Part shown: positions 1 to 8,636 of the stretch, one piece after another | How the letters are laid out: each line of letters opens with the position of its first letter | Numbering within the stretch: the stretch's first letter is position 1 | Made by a program: the position numbers and the translations under genes | Notes under the pieces: model-generated | Databases searched by the model: none | What the model saw: only the letters and a program-made list of their open reading frames with translations | What the model was told of the DNA's origin: nothing | Assembly (NCBI GenBank): GCA_000381565.1 | Contig: KB906724.1 | Location: 1,738,801 to 1,802,800, forward strand | Direction: 5' to 3' | Source of the DNA: Oxalobacteraceae bacterium AB_14 | GTDB lineage: Bacteria; Pseudomonadota; Gammaproteobacteria; Burkholderiales; Burkholderiaceae_D | DNA length: 64,000 nucleotides

Positions 1-85
1 TCGAATTCTGGCTAGTCTTGTTCACCTTTGACTCCAGCGCTTCCAGGCGCGCAAACAAACTCAAAATGAGCGTGTCCTTCTCCTC

Positions 86-93
86 GTGCGAGA
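86..93. repeat. Left copy of 8-bp target site duplication
   Basis: GTGCGAGA directly abuts the left inverted repeat and is repeated exactly at 1524-1531. Confidence 0.93.
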
Positions 94-123
94 GGCTCAA
101 TGCCGTTCCCAGTGGAATTTGAC
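94..123. repeat. Left terminal inverted repeat of the ISL3 element
   Basis: 30 bp starting GGCTCAATGCC, matched by the reverse complement of 1494-1523 with one mismatch. Confidence 0.93.
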
Positions 124-172
124 ATCGGGTACCATGTCGGATAGTCCCTTTTTTTGAGCCCAAGAGTCCCTG

Positions 173-1492
173 ATGAGTATCGCCGTCGAAGCCCTGTTCA
201 CCACCGCGCTGGGTCTGCAAGCGCCGTGGGTTGTCTCCAAAGTCGAGTTGGATACAGCCAAGCGCCGGATTGATTTCGAGGTGTCGTGCGATTCCAAGCA
301 GTTGCCTTGTCCTGCCTGCGGGGTGAACGGCCAAGGCATCCATGACCGCGTCAAGCGCAGTTGGCGGCACCTGGATTTCTTCCAGTTTGAAGCTTGGTTG
401 CATGCCGAGGTGCCGCGTGTGGATTGCGACGCATGTGGCAAGACAACGCAGGCCGAGGTCCCGTGGGCGCGACCGGGCAGTGGTTTCACGTTGCTGTTCG
501 AAGCCCTTGCCTTGTCGTTGTGCCAAACCCTGCCGGTGGCCCAGGCCGCGGCCCAGTTGAGGGTGGCGTCGAAGCGGCTGTGGCGCCGCATCGAGCACTA
601 TGTGAACATCGCGCGGGACCGCGACGTCATGACCGGTGTGCGGGTGATCGGCATTGATGAAACCAGCATCAAGAAGGGACACAATTACGTCACCGTCGTG
701 CATGATCTGGAGGCCAAACGCCTGCTGTTCGTTACGCCGGGGCGCGACCATGAAACGGTGGTGGCGTTCAAACAGGAACTGGTGGCGCACGGCGGAGCCG
801 CTGACGAGATCAAGCATGTCTGCATGGACATGAGCGCGGCCTATGCCAAGGGCGTGACCGAAACCCTGCCCGAGGCCCAAATCAGCTATGACCGCTTTCA
901 TGTGATCGCGCTGGCCAACGCCGCCATGGACGAGGTGCGGCGCGAGGAAATGCGCAGCCAACCGAAGGCCGTGCGGGCCGCGCTGGGCGAGGACCGCAAG
1001 GCGGTCAAGGCAATGATGTGGGGCATGCGTAAAAATCCCGTCGGCTGGACTTACCGTCAAACCAATTCCATGCACTGGCTGCAGCGCTCTAACCTGAAAA
1101 GCGCGCGGGCCTGGCGTCTGAAGCAGGCCCTGCGCGAGGTCTATCGCGGCGCCGTGGCCGCCAACTGCGCCACCAAGGCCAAGCAGGACTTGTTGGGCTG
1201 GATCTCCTGGGCGAGCCGCTGCAGACTTGAACCGTTCAAACGCTTGGCCGTCACCCTCCAGGAGCGCCTGCCCGGTGTGGTGCGTGGCATGCTCGATGGA
1301 CGCAGCAATGCTTATGTCGAGGCCATGAATGGCATGCTCCAGCAAACCAAGCGTGCCGCCCGCGGCTTCCGTACCGTGACCAATTTCATCGCCATCGCCT
1401 ATTTACGCATGGCCAAACTCAAACACCTGCCGGCCAATCCGCTGCGCGCCGCCGTGCCGCGCGAGTTTGGCGTTACCCGGCATTCCACCTGA
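173..1492 (+). CDS. ISL3 family transposase
   Basis: A 439-residue DDE transposase that should cut and rejoin the surrounding ISL3 element. The N-terminal zinc-binding part has paired cysteines (CPACG near residue 42 and CDACG near 84), followed by a helix-turn-helix region. The RNase H-like core shows the catalytic triad D162 (IGIDETS), D219 (CMDMSAAY) and E383 (YVEAMNG). Length and triad spacing fit full-length ISL3 transposases. The ATG at 173 lies about 50 bases inside the left repeat, and the stop falls just before the right repeat. No passenger gene is present. Confidence 0.95.
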   Translation: MSIAVEALFTTALGLQAPWVVSKVELDTAKRRIDFEVSCDSKQLPCPACGVNGQGIHDRVKRSWRHLDFFQFEAWLHAEVPRVDCDACGKTTQAEVPWARPGSGFTLLFEALALSLCQTLPVAQAAAQLRVASKRLWRRIEHYVNIARDRDVMTGVRVIGIDETSIKKGHNYVTVVHDLEAKRLLFVTPGRDHETVVAFKQELVAHGGAADEIKHVCMDMSAAYAKGVTETLPEAQISYDRFHVIALANAAMDEVRREEMRSQPKAVRAALGEDRKAVKAMMWGMRKNPVGWTYRQTNSMHWLQRSNLKSARAWRLKQALREVYRGAVAANCATKAKQDLLGWISWASRCRLEPFKRLAVTLQERLPGVVRGMLDGRSNAYVEAMNGMLQQTKRAARGFRTVTNFIAIAYLRMAKLKHLPANPLRAAVPREFGVTRHST

Positions 1493-1493
1493 A

Positions 1494-1523
1494 GTCAAAT
1501 TCCACTGGAAACGGCATTGAGCC
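1494..1523. repeat. Right terminal inverted repeat of the ISL3 element
   Basis: Starts two bases after the transposase stop codon. Reverse complement of the left repeat with one mismatch. Confidence 0.93.
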
Positions 1524-1531
1524 GTGCGAGA
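1524..1531. repeat. Right copy of 8-bp target site duplication
   Basis: GTGCGAGA, identical to 86-93. Joining the two flanks through one copy restores the IS66 reading frame. Confidence 0.93.
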
Positions 1532-1568
1532 GGACGGAAAGGTCGGGAGCCGTTGGTTTCTTTGCCAT

Positions 1569-1876
1569 GCCAGCATGATGAACGTATCCAGAACTGTTTA
1601 CAACCTTTTTATTGCTGCCATAGCGGCTGAACAGTCACAATATATTTAAGAACGATACGAAGTATGTCAACTATTGTAGTAGCCCAAACAATTGGAAGCG
1701 ACCGTCCTATCTGCCTCCCGAAGATTTTGTCGACGATGGTGGCCATGGAGGTGGCTTGGGGGGGGGCATGGAATGCGCTTGGTATTTATGTGCCAGAGAG
1801 AATACCTGGGGGATACTGGCAGACGCCGCCGTCGTTGCCGAGCGACGCAACCGGCCCGCATACGGACGTCACACCG
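1569..1876. other. Intergenic remnant between IS66 end and IS630 element
   Basis: About 308 bases with no convincing gene. Read on the minus strand, GTAAACAG begins at 1601, 33 bases before the IS66 start codon. IS66 elements typically begin GTAA, so 1601 is a plausible terminus of that element, but the other end is outside the window. Bases 1602-1876 are less GC-rich at first and contain only short frames without recognisable similarity. A run of eight G lies near 1760. Confidence 0.5.
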
Positions 1877-1894
1877 CTAGTGGACTGTAACAAT
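1877..1894. repeat. Left terminal inverted repeat of IS630 element
   Basis: 18 bp pairing with 2969-2986 with one mismatch. The first four bases CTAG include the TA target. Confidence 0.88.
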
Positions 1895-2985
1895 TAAAAA
1901 CGGAGTATCATTATGTCCAAGGGGGACGCCATGATACTTACCGACAGTGAGCGAACGGAACTTCAACAACAGGTCTCGGCCCGTAACGTTCGGGCTGACG
2001 TCGCGCGCCGCGCGCGTTTGATTTTGTTACTGTCCGACGGATGCACATGGGCAGAGATCCAGGGAAAACTTGACTGCTGCAACGACTTCATCGACTTGTG
2101 GAGCAAACGTTTTTCTGCCGAGCGACTCGCGGGCCTTTATTCGCGCCATGCAGGGCGCGAGCGATTCAAGGTCACCGACAAGGTCGAGGCGCGTGTGCTT
2201 GCGCGGACCACGAAGCACAAGCCTGCCGATGGCTCCACGCATTGGTCGAGCCGCAAGCTCGCTGCGGAACTTGGTGACGGTATTTCGCATATGACGATTG
2301 CGCGCATCTGGGCCAAGCATGGAATCAAACCCCACCGACTCGAAGGCTACCTGTCGTCGAACGACCCTGACTTTGAAACCAAGGCGGCCGATGTGATCGG
2401 CCTCTATCTGAACCCGCCCCAGAATGCCGCCGTCTTCTGTGTTGACGAGAAGACGGCTATTCAGGCACTGAACCGTAAGGATCCGGTCTTGCCGCTGTCG
2501 CCGGGACGCGCTGAACGACATGGGTTTGAATACTACCGCCATGGGACGCTGTCCTTGTATGCAGCCTTCAATACCAAAACGGGCGAGGTGCTGGGTAAAA
2601 CAGCGACCAGCCATACGTCGGCCGAGTTCGTCGCTTTCCTCACTGATATCGTTGCCAGCCAGCCCAAGCGCAAAGAAATTCACGTCATTGCCGACAACCT
2701 CTCGGCACACAAGACCAAGCTCGTTACCGCGTTCCTAGAACTGCATCCCAATGTCCATATGCATTTCACGCCAACCTACTCGTCTTGGCTAAATCAGGTC
2801 GAACTTTGGTTCGGAAAAATTGAGCGCGATGTCATAGCCCGTGGCGTCTTCACTTCCGTTTCTGACCTCAAGCGAAAGCTCATGCGCTACATCAGAAAAT
2901 ACAACGAGGAGCCCAAGCCGGTGAAATGGAAATACTGTGATTTAAGCAGACGCATCACTCCGGATTCGATTGTTACAGGCCACTA
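1878..2985 (+). mobile_element. Complete IS630-family insertion sequence flanked by TA duplication
   Basis: Inverted repeats at 1877-1894 and 2969-2986 match at 17 of 18 positions (CTAGTGGACTGTAACAAT against its mate with one A/C change). Each end lies in a CTAG tetramer. TA duplication is the hallmark of the IS630/Tc1 superfamily, and CTAG is the known preferred target of IS630 itself. Without the TA copies the element spans 1880-2983, 1104 bp. It holds one full-length transposase gene and looks intact. Confidence 0.9.
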
Positions 2986-2986
2986 G
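1913..2986 (+). CDS. IS630 family transposase
   Basis: A 357-residue single-frame IS630 transposase. The N-terminal half carries helix-turn-helix DNA-binding segments (about residues 20-75 and 80-150). The C-terminal DDE domain has D178 (CVDEKT), D261 (IADNLSAHK) and E297 (SSWLNQVELWFG), the usual order and spacing. The chosen ATG 1913 follows CGGAG. A second ATG at 1931, preceded by GGGGGA, would give a protein six residues shorter and is equally plausible. The coding sequence runs to the very end of the right inverted repeat. Confidence 0.95.
   Translation: MSKGDAMILTDSERTELQQQVSARNVRADVARRARLILLLSDGCTWAEIQGKLDCCNDFIDLWSKRFSAERLAGLYSRHAGRERFKVTDKVEARVLARTTKHKPADGSTHWSSRKLAAELGDGISHMTIARIWAKHGIKPHRLEGYLSSNDPDFETKAADVIGLYLNPPQNAAVFCVDEKTAIQALNRKDPVLPLSPGRAERHGFEYYRHGTLSLYAAFNTKTGEVLGKTATSHTSAEFVAFLTDIVASQPKRKEIHVIADNLSAHKTKLVTAFLELHPNVHMHFTPTYSSWLNQVELWFGKIERDVIARGVFTSVSDLKRKLMRYIRKYNEEPKPVKWKYCDLSRRITPDSIVTGH
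2969..2986. repeat. Right terminal inverted repeat of IS630 element
   Basis: Overlaps the last codons of the transposase. The TAG stop codon is made of the TA target copy plus the next flanking G. Confidence 0.88.
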
Positions 2987-3141
2987 ATACAGTGTTAGTC
3001 GGAATTGCGTCAACCTCTGGTCATCGCTTGGACGTCATGATTTAAGCGCTGGCGACGAGCAGAGAACTATCAGAGGAAATGGCGGAGGCCTGCGCGGCCG
3101 GTGTATATTGGCGGCGAGTTGAATGATTGGATCGTCCCCAC

Positions 3142-4587
3142 ATGTCTGCTGTTTCCCTGTTCTGCCTGGTCTTCGCCTATTTCACCTTGCTGCTGGCCGT
3201 GGCCTGGCGCACCTCCCGCAACGCCACCAACGACAGCTTCTTCATCGGTAACAAGCGCAGCAACTGGATGCTGGTCGCGTTCGGCATGGTCGGCACCACG
3301 CTGAGCGGGGTCACCTTCATCAGCGTGCCCGGCGCCGTCGGCCGCGACGGCTTCGGCTACGTGCAGGTGATACTCGGCTATGTGCTGGGCTACATCGCCG
3401 TCGCCACCATCCTGCTGCCGCTGTACTACCGCCTCAAGCTGACCTCGATCTACAGCTATCTCGACCAACGGCTGGGCCATCGCTCCTACCAGAGCGGCGC
3501 CGCCTTCTTCATCCTGTCGCGCAGCTTGAGCGCGTCGGCGCGGCTGTACCTGGTGGTCAACATCCTGCAGGCGACCATCCTTGACAGCCTGGGCCTGCCG
3601 TTCTGGCTGACCACGCTGGTGATCCTGGCCATGATACTGCTGTACACCTATGAGGGCGGCGTCAAGACCATCGTCTGGACCGACACGCTGCAAACCACCG
3701 GCATGCTGCTCGGCCTGGTGATCTGCGTAGGCTGGCTGCTGGCCCGGCTGGACCTGAGCCTGCCCGCCAGCCTGGCGGCGATGGAGGCGCGCGGCTTGAC
3801 CCACGTCGTCACCAGCTCGGTCGACCGCCCCGCGTATTTCTGGAAGCAGCTGCTGGCCGGCTTCTTCATCGTGCTGGCGATGACCGGCATGGACCAGGAG
3901 ATCATGCAGAAAAACATCTCGGTGCGGACGTTGCGCGATTCGCAAAAGAACATGCTGCTGCTGACCGTGGTCCTGAGCGGCGTGCTGCTGCTGTTCATGT
4001 TCCTCGGTGGCCTGCTGTCCCTGTACGCGCCCACGGTGGGCCTGGCCGCGACCGGCGACAAGCTGTTCCCGGCCGTGGTGATGCAGCACATGCCGGCCGC
4101 CGTGCAGCTGATCTTTTTCATCGGCCTGGTGTCCGCACTGTTCCCCAGCGCGGACGGCGCCATGACCGCGCTGACCTCGACCTTCTGCATCGACATCCTC
4201 GGCATCCAGCGCCGCGCCGACCTGCCGGACGCGGCCAAGGTGCGCCTGCGCCACCGCGTCCACCTGGGCTTCTGCGCGCTGTTCCTGCTGCTGGTGCTGC
4301 TGTTCAAATGGGTGGACAACGCCAGCATGATCGGCCTTGTATTGAAGCTGACCGGCTATACCTATGGCCCATTGCTCGGCCTGTTCGCCTTCGGCATCCT
4401 GACCCGCCGCGGCGTGCGCGACCGCTGGGTGCCGCTGGTGGCGCTGGCCGGTCCGGTCCTGTGCTATGTCATTGATTACAATCAAAAATTGCTGTTCGGC
4501 AGCTATCGCCTGGGCCTGGAGTTGCTTATCCTGAACGGATTGCTGGTCTTCACCGGGCTGCTGCTGATCTCCAGACCGAGACAGTAA
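3142..4587 (+). CDS. Sodium:solute symporter family (SSS) transporter
   Basis: A 481-residue inner-membrane protein with about 13 predicted hydrophobic helices, the architecture of the SSS family (TC 2.A.21). These proteins use the sodium gradient to import sugars, amino acids, carboxylates or urea. The early sequence with SFFIGNKRSNW and GTTLSGVTFISVPG is typical of helices 1-2 of the family. The ATG at 3142 gives a direct hydrophobic start; an upstream in-frame TTG at 3127 is less likely. The substrate cannot be told from sequence. It stands alone between the IS630 element and sppA, with 51 bases to the next start. Confidence 0.88.
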   Translation: MSAVSLFCLVFAYFTLLLAVAWRTSRNATNDSFFIGNKRSNWMLVAFGMVGTTLSGVTFISVPGAVGRDGFGYVQVILGYVLGYIAVATILLPLYYRLKLTSIYSYLDQRLGHRSYQSGAAFFILSRSLSASARLYLVVNILQATILDSLGLPFWLTTLVILAMILLYTYEGGVKTIVWTDTLQTTGMLLGLVICVGWLLARLDLSLPASLAAMEARGLTHVVTSSVDRPAYFWKQLLAGFFIVLAMTGMDQEIMQKNISVRTLRDSQKNMLLLTVVLSGVLLLFMFLGGLLSLYAPTVGLAATGDKLFPAVVMQHMPAAVQLIFFIGLVSALFPSADGAMTALTSTFCIDILGIQRRADLPDAAKVRLRHRVHLGFCALFLLLVLLFKWVDNASMIGLVLKLTGYTYGPLLGLFAFGILTRRGVRDRWVPLVALAGPVLCYVIDYNQKLLFGSYRLGLELLILNGLLVFTGLLLISRPRQ

Positions 4588-4638
4588 CGATGGCATGCAG
4601 TATCATTCTTGCAAATTGCGCAATCACCTGGAGTACAA

Positions 4639-6522
4639 ATGAGCAGATCCCCGTTTTCCTACCTACGCAGTGGCTTCGCCTTTTGCTGGCGCGCGCTGGA
4701 CACCGGCCGCCGCGCGTTGCTGAACCTGCTTTTCCTGCTGGTGCTGATTATTCTGCTGTATGCCATCTTCGGCGGCGGCGCCAAGCCGCTGTCGCCCAGG
4801 ACCACGCTGGTGCTGAACCTGAAGGGCCAGCTGGTCGAACAGTCCAACAACAACGCGCGCGACGCGCTGCTGACCAGCGTGCGCGGTGGCGAGACCCACA
4901 AGATGATGCAGCTGCGCGACGTGTTGTCCGTGCTGGAGACGGCCGCCAAGGACCCGGAGATCACCGGCGCCGTGCTGCTGACCGACGAGATGGAAGGCGG
5001 CGGCCAGGCCATGCTGCGCGAAGTGGCGGCCGGCATCGACCGCTTCAAGGCTTCCGGCAAGCCGGTGGTGGCCTGGGGCGCCAGCTACGACCAACGCCAG
5101 TACCTGCTGGCCGCGCACGCCAGCGAGGTGTATCTGCACCCGATGGGCATGGTGCTGCTGGAAGGCTTCGGCCGCTATCGCAACTACTACCGCGACGCGC
5201 TCGACAAGCTGGGCGTGACGGTCAACCTGCTGCGCGTGGGCACCTATAAGAGCTTCGGCGAACCCTACATTGCCAACGGCCCGTCGCCCGCTGCGGTCGA
5301 GGCGGAGTCCTACCTGAACAACGCGCTGTGGGCTTCCTACACCGGTGACATCGAGAAGGCGCGCAAGCTGCCGCAAGGCCAGGTCATGAAGACCATCAAC
5401 GACCTGCCGGCGCAAGTGGCCGCCGTCAATGGCGACCTGGCCAAGCTGACGCTGTCGGCCAAGCTGGTCGACGGCCTGAAAACCAAGGACGAAGTGCGCG
5501 ACATGATGATCAAGCGCGGAGCCCGCGACAGCGAAGGCAAGAGCTTCCGCCAGATCAGCTTTGAAGACTACCTGGCCCGCGTGCACACCAAGTTCACCGG
5601 CGACGCCATCGGCGTGATCGTGGCGCAGGGCGAGATCAGCGACGGCACCGCCGGTCCGGGCGCCATCGGCGGCGATTCCACCTCCAAGCTGATACGGGCC
5701 GCGCGCGAGGACGACCATATCAAGGCCGTGGTGCTGCGCGTCGATTCGCCCGGCGGCAGCGCCTTCGCTTCGGAGCTGATTCGCCGCGAGCTGGAACTGA
5801 CCCGCGCCGCCGGCAAGCCGGTGGTGGTCTCGATGGGTAACGTCGCCGCATCCGGCGGCTACTGGATCTCGATGGCGTCGGATGAGGTGATCGCCGATCC
5901 GAACACCATCACCGGCTCGATCGGCGTGTTCGCCATCCTGCCGACCGCCGACAAGGTGATCGACAAGCTGGGCATCCACACCGCCGGCCAGCCGACCACC
6001 TGGCTGGGCGACGCCGGCAATCCATTGCGTCCGCTGGACCCGCGTTTCGGCCAGGTGATCCAGGGCAGCATCAACCACATCTACGCCGAGTTCACCGGCC
6101 GCGCCGCCAAGGCCCGCAAGACCACGCCGGAGAAGATCGACGCCGTGGCGCAGGGCCGCGTATGGACCGGCGCGCAAGCCAAGGAGCGCGGCCTGGTCGA
6201 CACGCTGGGCAGCTACAACGATGCCTTGAAGTCGGCCGCCAGGCGCGCCAGGCTGACCGACTATCGCGTGGTCTATATCGAACGTGAAGCGAGCAAGTTT
6301 GACCGCCTGATCGAAATGGTCGGCGGTTCGGCGGCGCAGGCGGTGGCGCAATCGGTGGCGCAAACCCTCGGCGCGCAGCTCAAGCTGGGCGTGACCGCCA
6401 GCACCGGCCTGCCGCCCAACGCGGCCGCCGGCATCGTCAACGACCTGGGTTGGCTGTCGGAGATCACGGCGGCGCACAAGCCGTTCACCGCGATCACCCA
6501 CTGCCTGTGCGAGTCGCCCTAA
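4639..6522 (+). CDS. sppA: Signal peptide peptidase SppA, 67K type
   Basis: A 627-residue membrane-anchored serine protease of family S49 that degrades cleaved signal peptides in the inner membrane. One N-terminal transmembrane segment (about residues 23-46) is followed by two tandem ClpP-like domains, the long form seen in Escherichia coli. The catalytic dyad is visible: Lys204 in [11 protein letters not shown] in the first half and Ser405 in NVAASGGYW in the second, close to the E. coli positions 209 and 409. The ATG at 4639 is preceded by CTGGAG at suitable distance. Convergent with the histidine kinase gene downstream, separated by a hairpin. Confidence 0.96.
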   Translation: MSRSPFSYLRSGFAFCWRALDTGRRALLNLLFLLVLIILLYAIFGGGAKPLSPRTTLVLNLKGQLVEQSNNNARDALLTSVRGGETHKMMQLRDVLSVLETAAKDPEITGAVLLTDEMEGGGQAMLREVAAGIDRFKASGKPVVAWGASYDQRQYLLAAHASEVYLHPMGMVLLEGFGRYRNYYRDALDKLGVTVNLLRVGTYKSFGEPYIANGPSPAAVEAESYLNNALWASYTGDIEKARKLPQGQVMKTINDLPAQVAAVNGDLAKLTLSAKLVDGLKTKDEVRDMMIKRGARDSEGKSFRQISFEDYLARVHTKFTGDAIGVIVAQGEISDGTAGPGAIGGDSTSKLIRAAREDDHIKAVVLRVDSPGGSAFASELIRRELELTRAAGKPVVVSMGNVAASGGYWISMASDEVIADPNTITGSIGVFAILPTADKVIDKLGIHTAGQPTTWLGDAGNPLRPLDPRFGQVIQGSINHIYAEFTGRAAKARKTTPEKIDAVAQGRVWTGAQAKERGLVDTLGSYNDALKSAARRARLTDYRVVYIEREASKFDRLIEMVGGSAAQAVAQSVAQTLGAQLKLGVTASTGLPPNAAAGIVNDLGWLSEITAAHKPFTAITHCLCESP

Positions 6523-6532
6523 CGTGAACGGC

Positions 6533-6550
6533 GCCGCTGCTTACAGCGGC
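6533..6550. terminator. Hairpin between convergent sppA and kinase genes
   Basis: Perfect 7-bp stem GCCGCTG / CAGCGGC with a 4-base loop, located in the 29 bases between two convergent stop codons. It lacks a T tract on either side, so it may be only a weak bidirectional terminator or an mRNA-end stabiliser. Confidence 0.45.
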
Positions 6551-6551
6551 A

Positions 6552-7823
6552 TCATGCTGGCGCTGTCGCTAGCGGCAGCGTAATCTCGAAGCTGCTGCGG
6601 CCATTGGGCAGCAGCACGCAACGGGCCTCGCCGCCGTGACGGCGGGCGATCTGGCGCACCAGCGCCAGGCCGAGGCCCGCGCCGCTGTTGTCGCGCGTGC
6701 CGCGCCGGCGATAGAATGGTTCAAACACCCGCTCGAATTCCGCTTCCGGTATCCCCGGGCCGCTATCCCAAACCGCCAGCGTGGCAAGGCCCTCGTCGCA
6801 GGCGATGCTGACATGCGCCGGCGGCACGCCGTGGCGGTGCGCGTTCTCCAGCAGGTTGCGCAGCAGCCGGCGCAGCAGGCGCGGGTCGCCCTGCAGCACG
6901 GCCGAGGCGCCGTTGAGCACCGCGTCGTCGTAGCGCGCGCATTCCTCGGCGGCCAGCGCCAACAGGTCCAGCTCTTCCAGCTCCGCGTTGTCGCAGACGG
7001 CGCCGAGGCGGCTGGCCAGCAGGATCTCGTCGAGCAGGTCGTTCAACTCGGCGATGTCCTGTTCCAGTCCGGCGCGGCGCTTCGGATCGACGCCGTCCTT
7101 GATCAGTTCCAGCGCCAGGCGGATGCGCGCCAGCGGCGTGCGCAGCTCGTGCGAGGCGTTGGCCAACAGCGTCTTGTGCGCGCCCACCAGTTGTTCGATC
7201 TGGTCGGCGGCGCGGTTGAAGCTTTGCGCCAGCCGCGCGATTTCATCCTTGCCTTCGACCGGCACGCGCGCCGTCAGGTCGCCGGCGCCCAGCGATTCCA
7301 CGCCTTGCTGCAAGCGCTCCAGCCGCTTGGTCAGCCGCCGCACCAGCGGGAAGGCGGCGACGCCTATGCCTAGCGCCAGCAGCAGCAGGGCGTTGTGCAG
7401 CATGGCCTTGGGCCGCGTGAAGCCCAGCGGCTCGCTCGACAGCAAGCGGCGGCCGTCCGGCAGGTGCACATAGGATTCGGGCGGCGGGCCGCCCATGCCG
7501 TGCTGCTGCCAATGACGCGAGGGCAGGGGCATGCCCACCACCGCCAGCGGCAGCCAGTTGCGGCTGAACAGCGTCATATGCGCATTCAGGCCGGCAGCCA
7601 TGCGCTCCAGCGCGGCCTGTTGTTCGGCCGGCGGCGCATCGGCTGGCGCCAGCGAATTCTGGATCACCATCGCCAGCGTGGCGTTGGATCGTTCCAGCGG
7701 CCCGCCGCTGCGGTTCCACACCAACACCACGGCCAGCGCGAACAGCAGCAGGCTGAAAAGCAGGGCCACGTAGAAGCGGAAGTAGAGGCGCGGCAGGCCC
7801 CAGCTGAAGCGCGGGGCGGCCAT
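6552..7823 (-). CDS. Sensor histidine kinase, CpxA/BaeS-like
   Basis: A 423-residue inner-membrane kinase. Transmembrane helix near residues 14-36, a short periplasmic segment, a second helix near 140-160, HAMP domain, HisKA dimerisation domain with the phospho-acceptor in ASHELRTPLARIR (around residue 225), and an HATPase domain with N box, DSGPGIP and GLGLALV. The start codon overlaps the stop of the upstream response regulator gene in TGATG, so the two are translationally coupled. The order Spy-like - regulator - kinase and the CpxR-type box upstream suggest an envelope-stress sensor. Cpx or Bae orthology cannot be separated by eye. Confidence 0.88.
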   Translation of the reverse strand: MAAPRFSWGLPRLYFRFYVALLFSLLLFALAVVLVWNRSGGPLERSNATLAMVIQNSLAPADAPPAEQQAALERMAAGLNAHMTLFSRNWLPLAVVGMPLPSRHWQQHGMGGPPPESYVHLPDGRRLLSSEPLGFTRPKAMLHNALLLLALGIGVAAFPLVRRLTKRLERLQQGVESLGAGDLTARVPVEGKDEIARLAQSFNRAADQIEQLVGAHKTLLANASHELRTPLARIRLALELIKDGVDPKRRAGLEQDIAELNDLLDEILLASRLGAVCDNAELEELDLLALAAEECARYDDAVLNGASAVLQGDPRLLRRLLRNLLENAHRHGVPPAHVSIACDEGLATLAVWDSGPGIPEAEFERVFEPFYRRRGTRDNSGAGLGLALVRQIARRHGGEARCVLLPNGRSSFEITLPLATAPA

Positions 7824-8581
7824 CAGTCCTGCACCTTGGCGAACAGATAGCCGGCGCCGCGCACGGTGATGATGCGGCGCGGTTTCTTGGGATCGTCCTC
7901 GACGGCGGCGCGGATGCGCGACATGTGGACGTCGATCGAGCGGTCGAAGGCTTCCAGCGGTTCGCCCTTGAGCAGGTCCATCAGGCTCTCGCGCGACAGC
8001 ACGCGGCCGGCGTGGCGGGCCAGCACCAGCAGCAGGTCGAACTGGTAGGCGGTCAGCTCGCAGGATACGCCGTCCAGCCGCGCGGCGTGGGCGGCCGGGT
8101 CGATCTCCAGCCGGCCGAAGCGCAGGAACTCCGCGTCGCGCCGGGCCACGCCGTCGGGCTGGTGGCGGTGCTCGACGCGGCGGCGCAGGATGGCGCGCAA
8201 GCGGGCCAGCAGCTCGCGCGGCTCGAATGGCTTGGGCAGGTAGTCGTCGGCGCCGATTTCCAGGCCGATAATGCGGTCGATGGCGTCGCCGCGCGCGGTC
8301 AGCATTAGCACCGGAATATCGGATACGGCACGCAGCTGGCGGCAGACATCGAGGCCGTCCATATCGGGCAACATCAGGTCCAGGATCACGGCGTCGATGT
8401 CGCCGGCCGCGATGTGCTCCAGCGCCGCGCGGCCGTTGGGCGCGTGCGTGACGCGAAAAGCCGCCTGGCTCAGATACTCGGTGAGCATCTCGGCCAGGCG
8501 GGGGTCGTCTTCGACCAGCAGTATATGGTCACGTATCGGGTCACGTATCGGGTCACGTATCGGGTCAGGCATGGGATTCAT
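7823..8581 (-). CDS. OmpR/PhoB-family response regulator, CpxR/BaeR-like
   Basis: A 252-residue two-domain regulator. The receiver domain (about 18-130) has the acidic pair in LLVEDD, phospho-acceptor D68 in AVILDLMLPD, the conserved Thr in LMLTARG and Lys in YLPKPF. A winged-helix Trans_reg_C domain follows, with the usual HMSRIRAAVEDDP and TVRGAGYLF ends. The first 18 residues are unusual: PIRD is repeated three times, encoded by a 12-bp DNA tandem repeat. Middle gene of a minus-strand operon between the Spy-like protein and its kinase. Confidence 0.9.
   Translation of the reverse strand: MNPMPDPIRDPIRDPIRDHILLVEDDPRLAEMLTEYLSQAAFRVTHAPNGRAALEHIAAGDIDAVILDLMLPDMDGLDVCRQLRAVSDIPVLMLTARGDAIDRIIGLEIGADDYLPKPFEPRELLARLRAILRRRVEHRHQPDGVARRDAEFLRFGRLEIDPAAHAARLDGVSCELTAYQFDLLLVLARHAGRVLSRESLMDLLKGEPLEAFDRSIDVHMSRIRAAVEDDPKKPRRIITVRGAGYLFAKVQD
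8527..8567 (-). repeat. 12-bp tandem repeat in the 5' end of the response regulator gene
   Basis: GGTCACGTATCG occurs three times in perfect tandem (8527, 8539, 8551) followed by a partial GGTCA. Each unit codes for four residues, so gain or loss keeps the frame. Confidence 0.95.
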
Positions 8582-8636
8582 GGTTGAGGTTCACGCGGAC
8601 CATTCTACGGACCGGCGACCGGCTTCACAAGGCGGC

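Larger units (their letters stand above)
94..1523 (+). mobile_element. Complete ISL3-family insertion sequence, 1430 bp
   Basis: Terminal inverted repeats of 30 bp at 94-123 and 1494-1523 match at 29 of 30 positions, the single difference being C/T. Both ends begin GGCTCAATGCCGTT. The element is flanked by a perfect 8-bp direct repeat GTGCGAGA at 86-93 and 1524-1531, the target duplication size known for ISL3 elements. It carries one transposase gene. Ends, duplication and open frame are all intact, so the copy looks recent and potentially active. Confidence 0.93.
1..1568 (-). pseudogene. IS66-family transposase (TnpC) N-terminus, interrupted by an ISL3 element and cut by window edge
   Basis: If bases 86-1523 (one target copy plus the inserted element) are removed, a minus-strand frame opens at ATG 1568 and continues in frame from 1524 to base 85 and on to base 1. 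The joined peptide begins MAKKPTAPDLSVLSHEEKD and continues into a Leu-rich coiled coil ending KTSQNS. This resembles the N-terminus of IS66 TnpC proteins, where a leucine-zipper-like segment precedes an N-S-S-K-P-P-S motif. Only about 43 codons are visible. The rest lies outside the window, so its integrity cannot be judged. The frame is exactly preserved across the 8-bp duplication, which supports a single clean insertion. The family call is by motif memory and is fairly sure. Confidence 0.7.
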
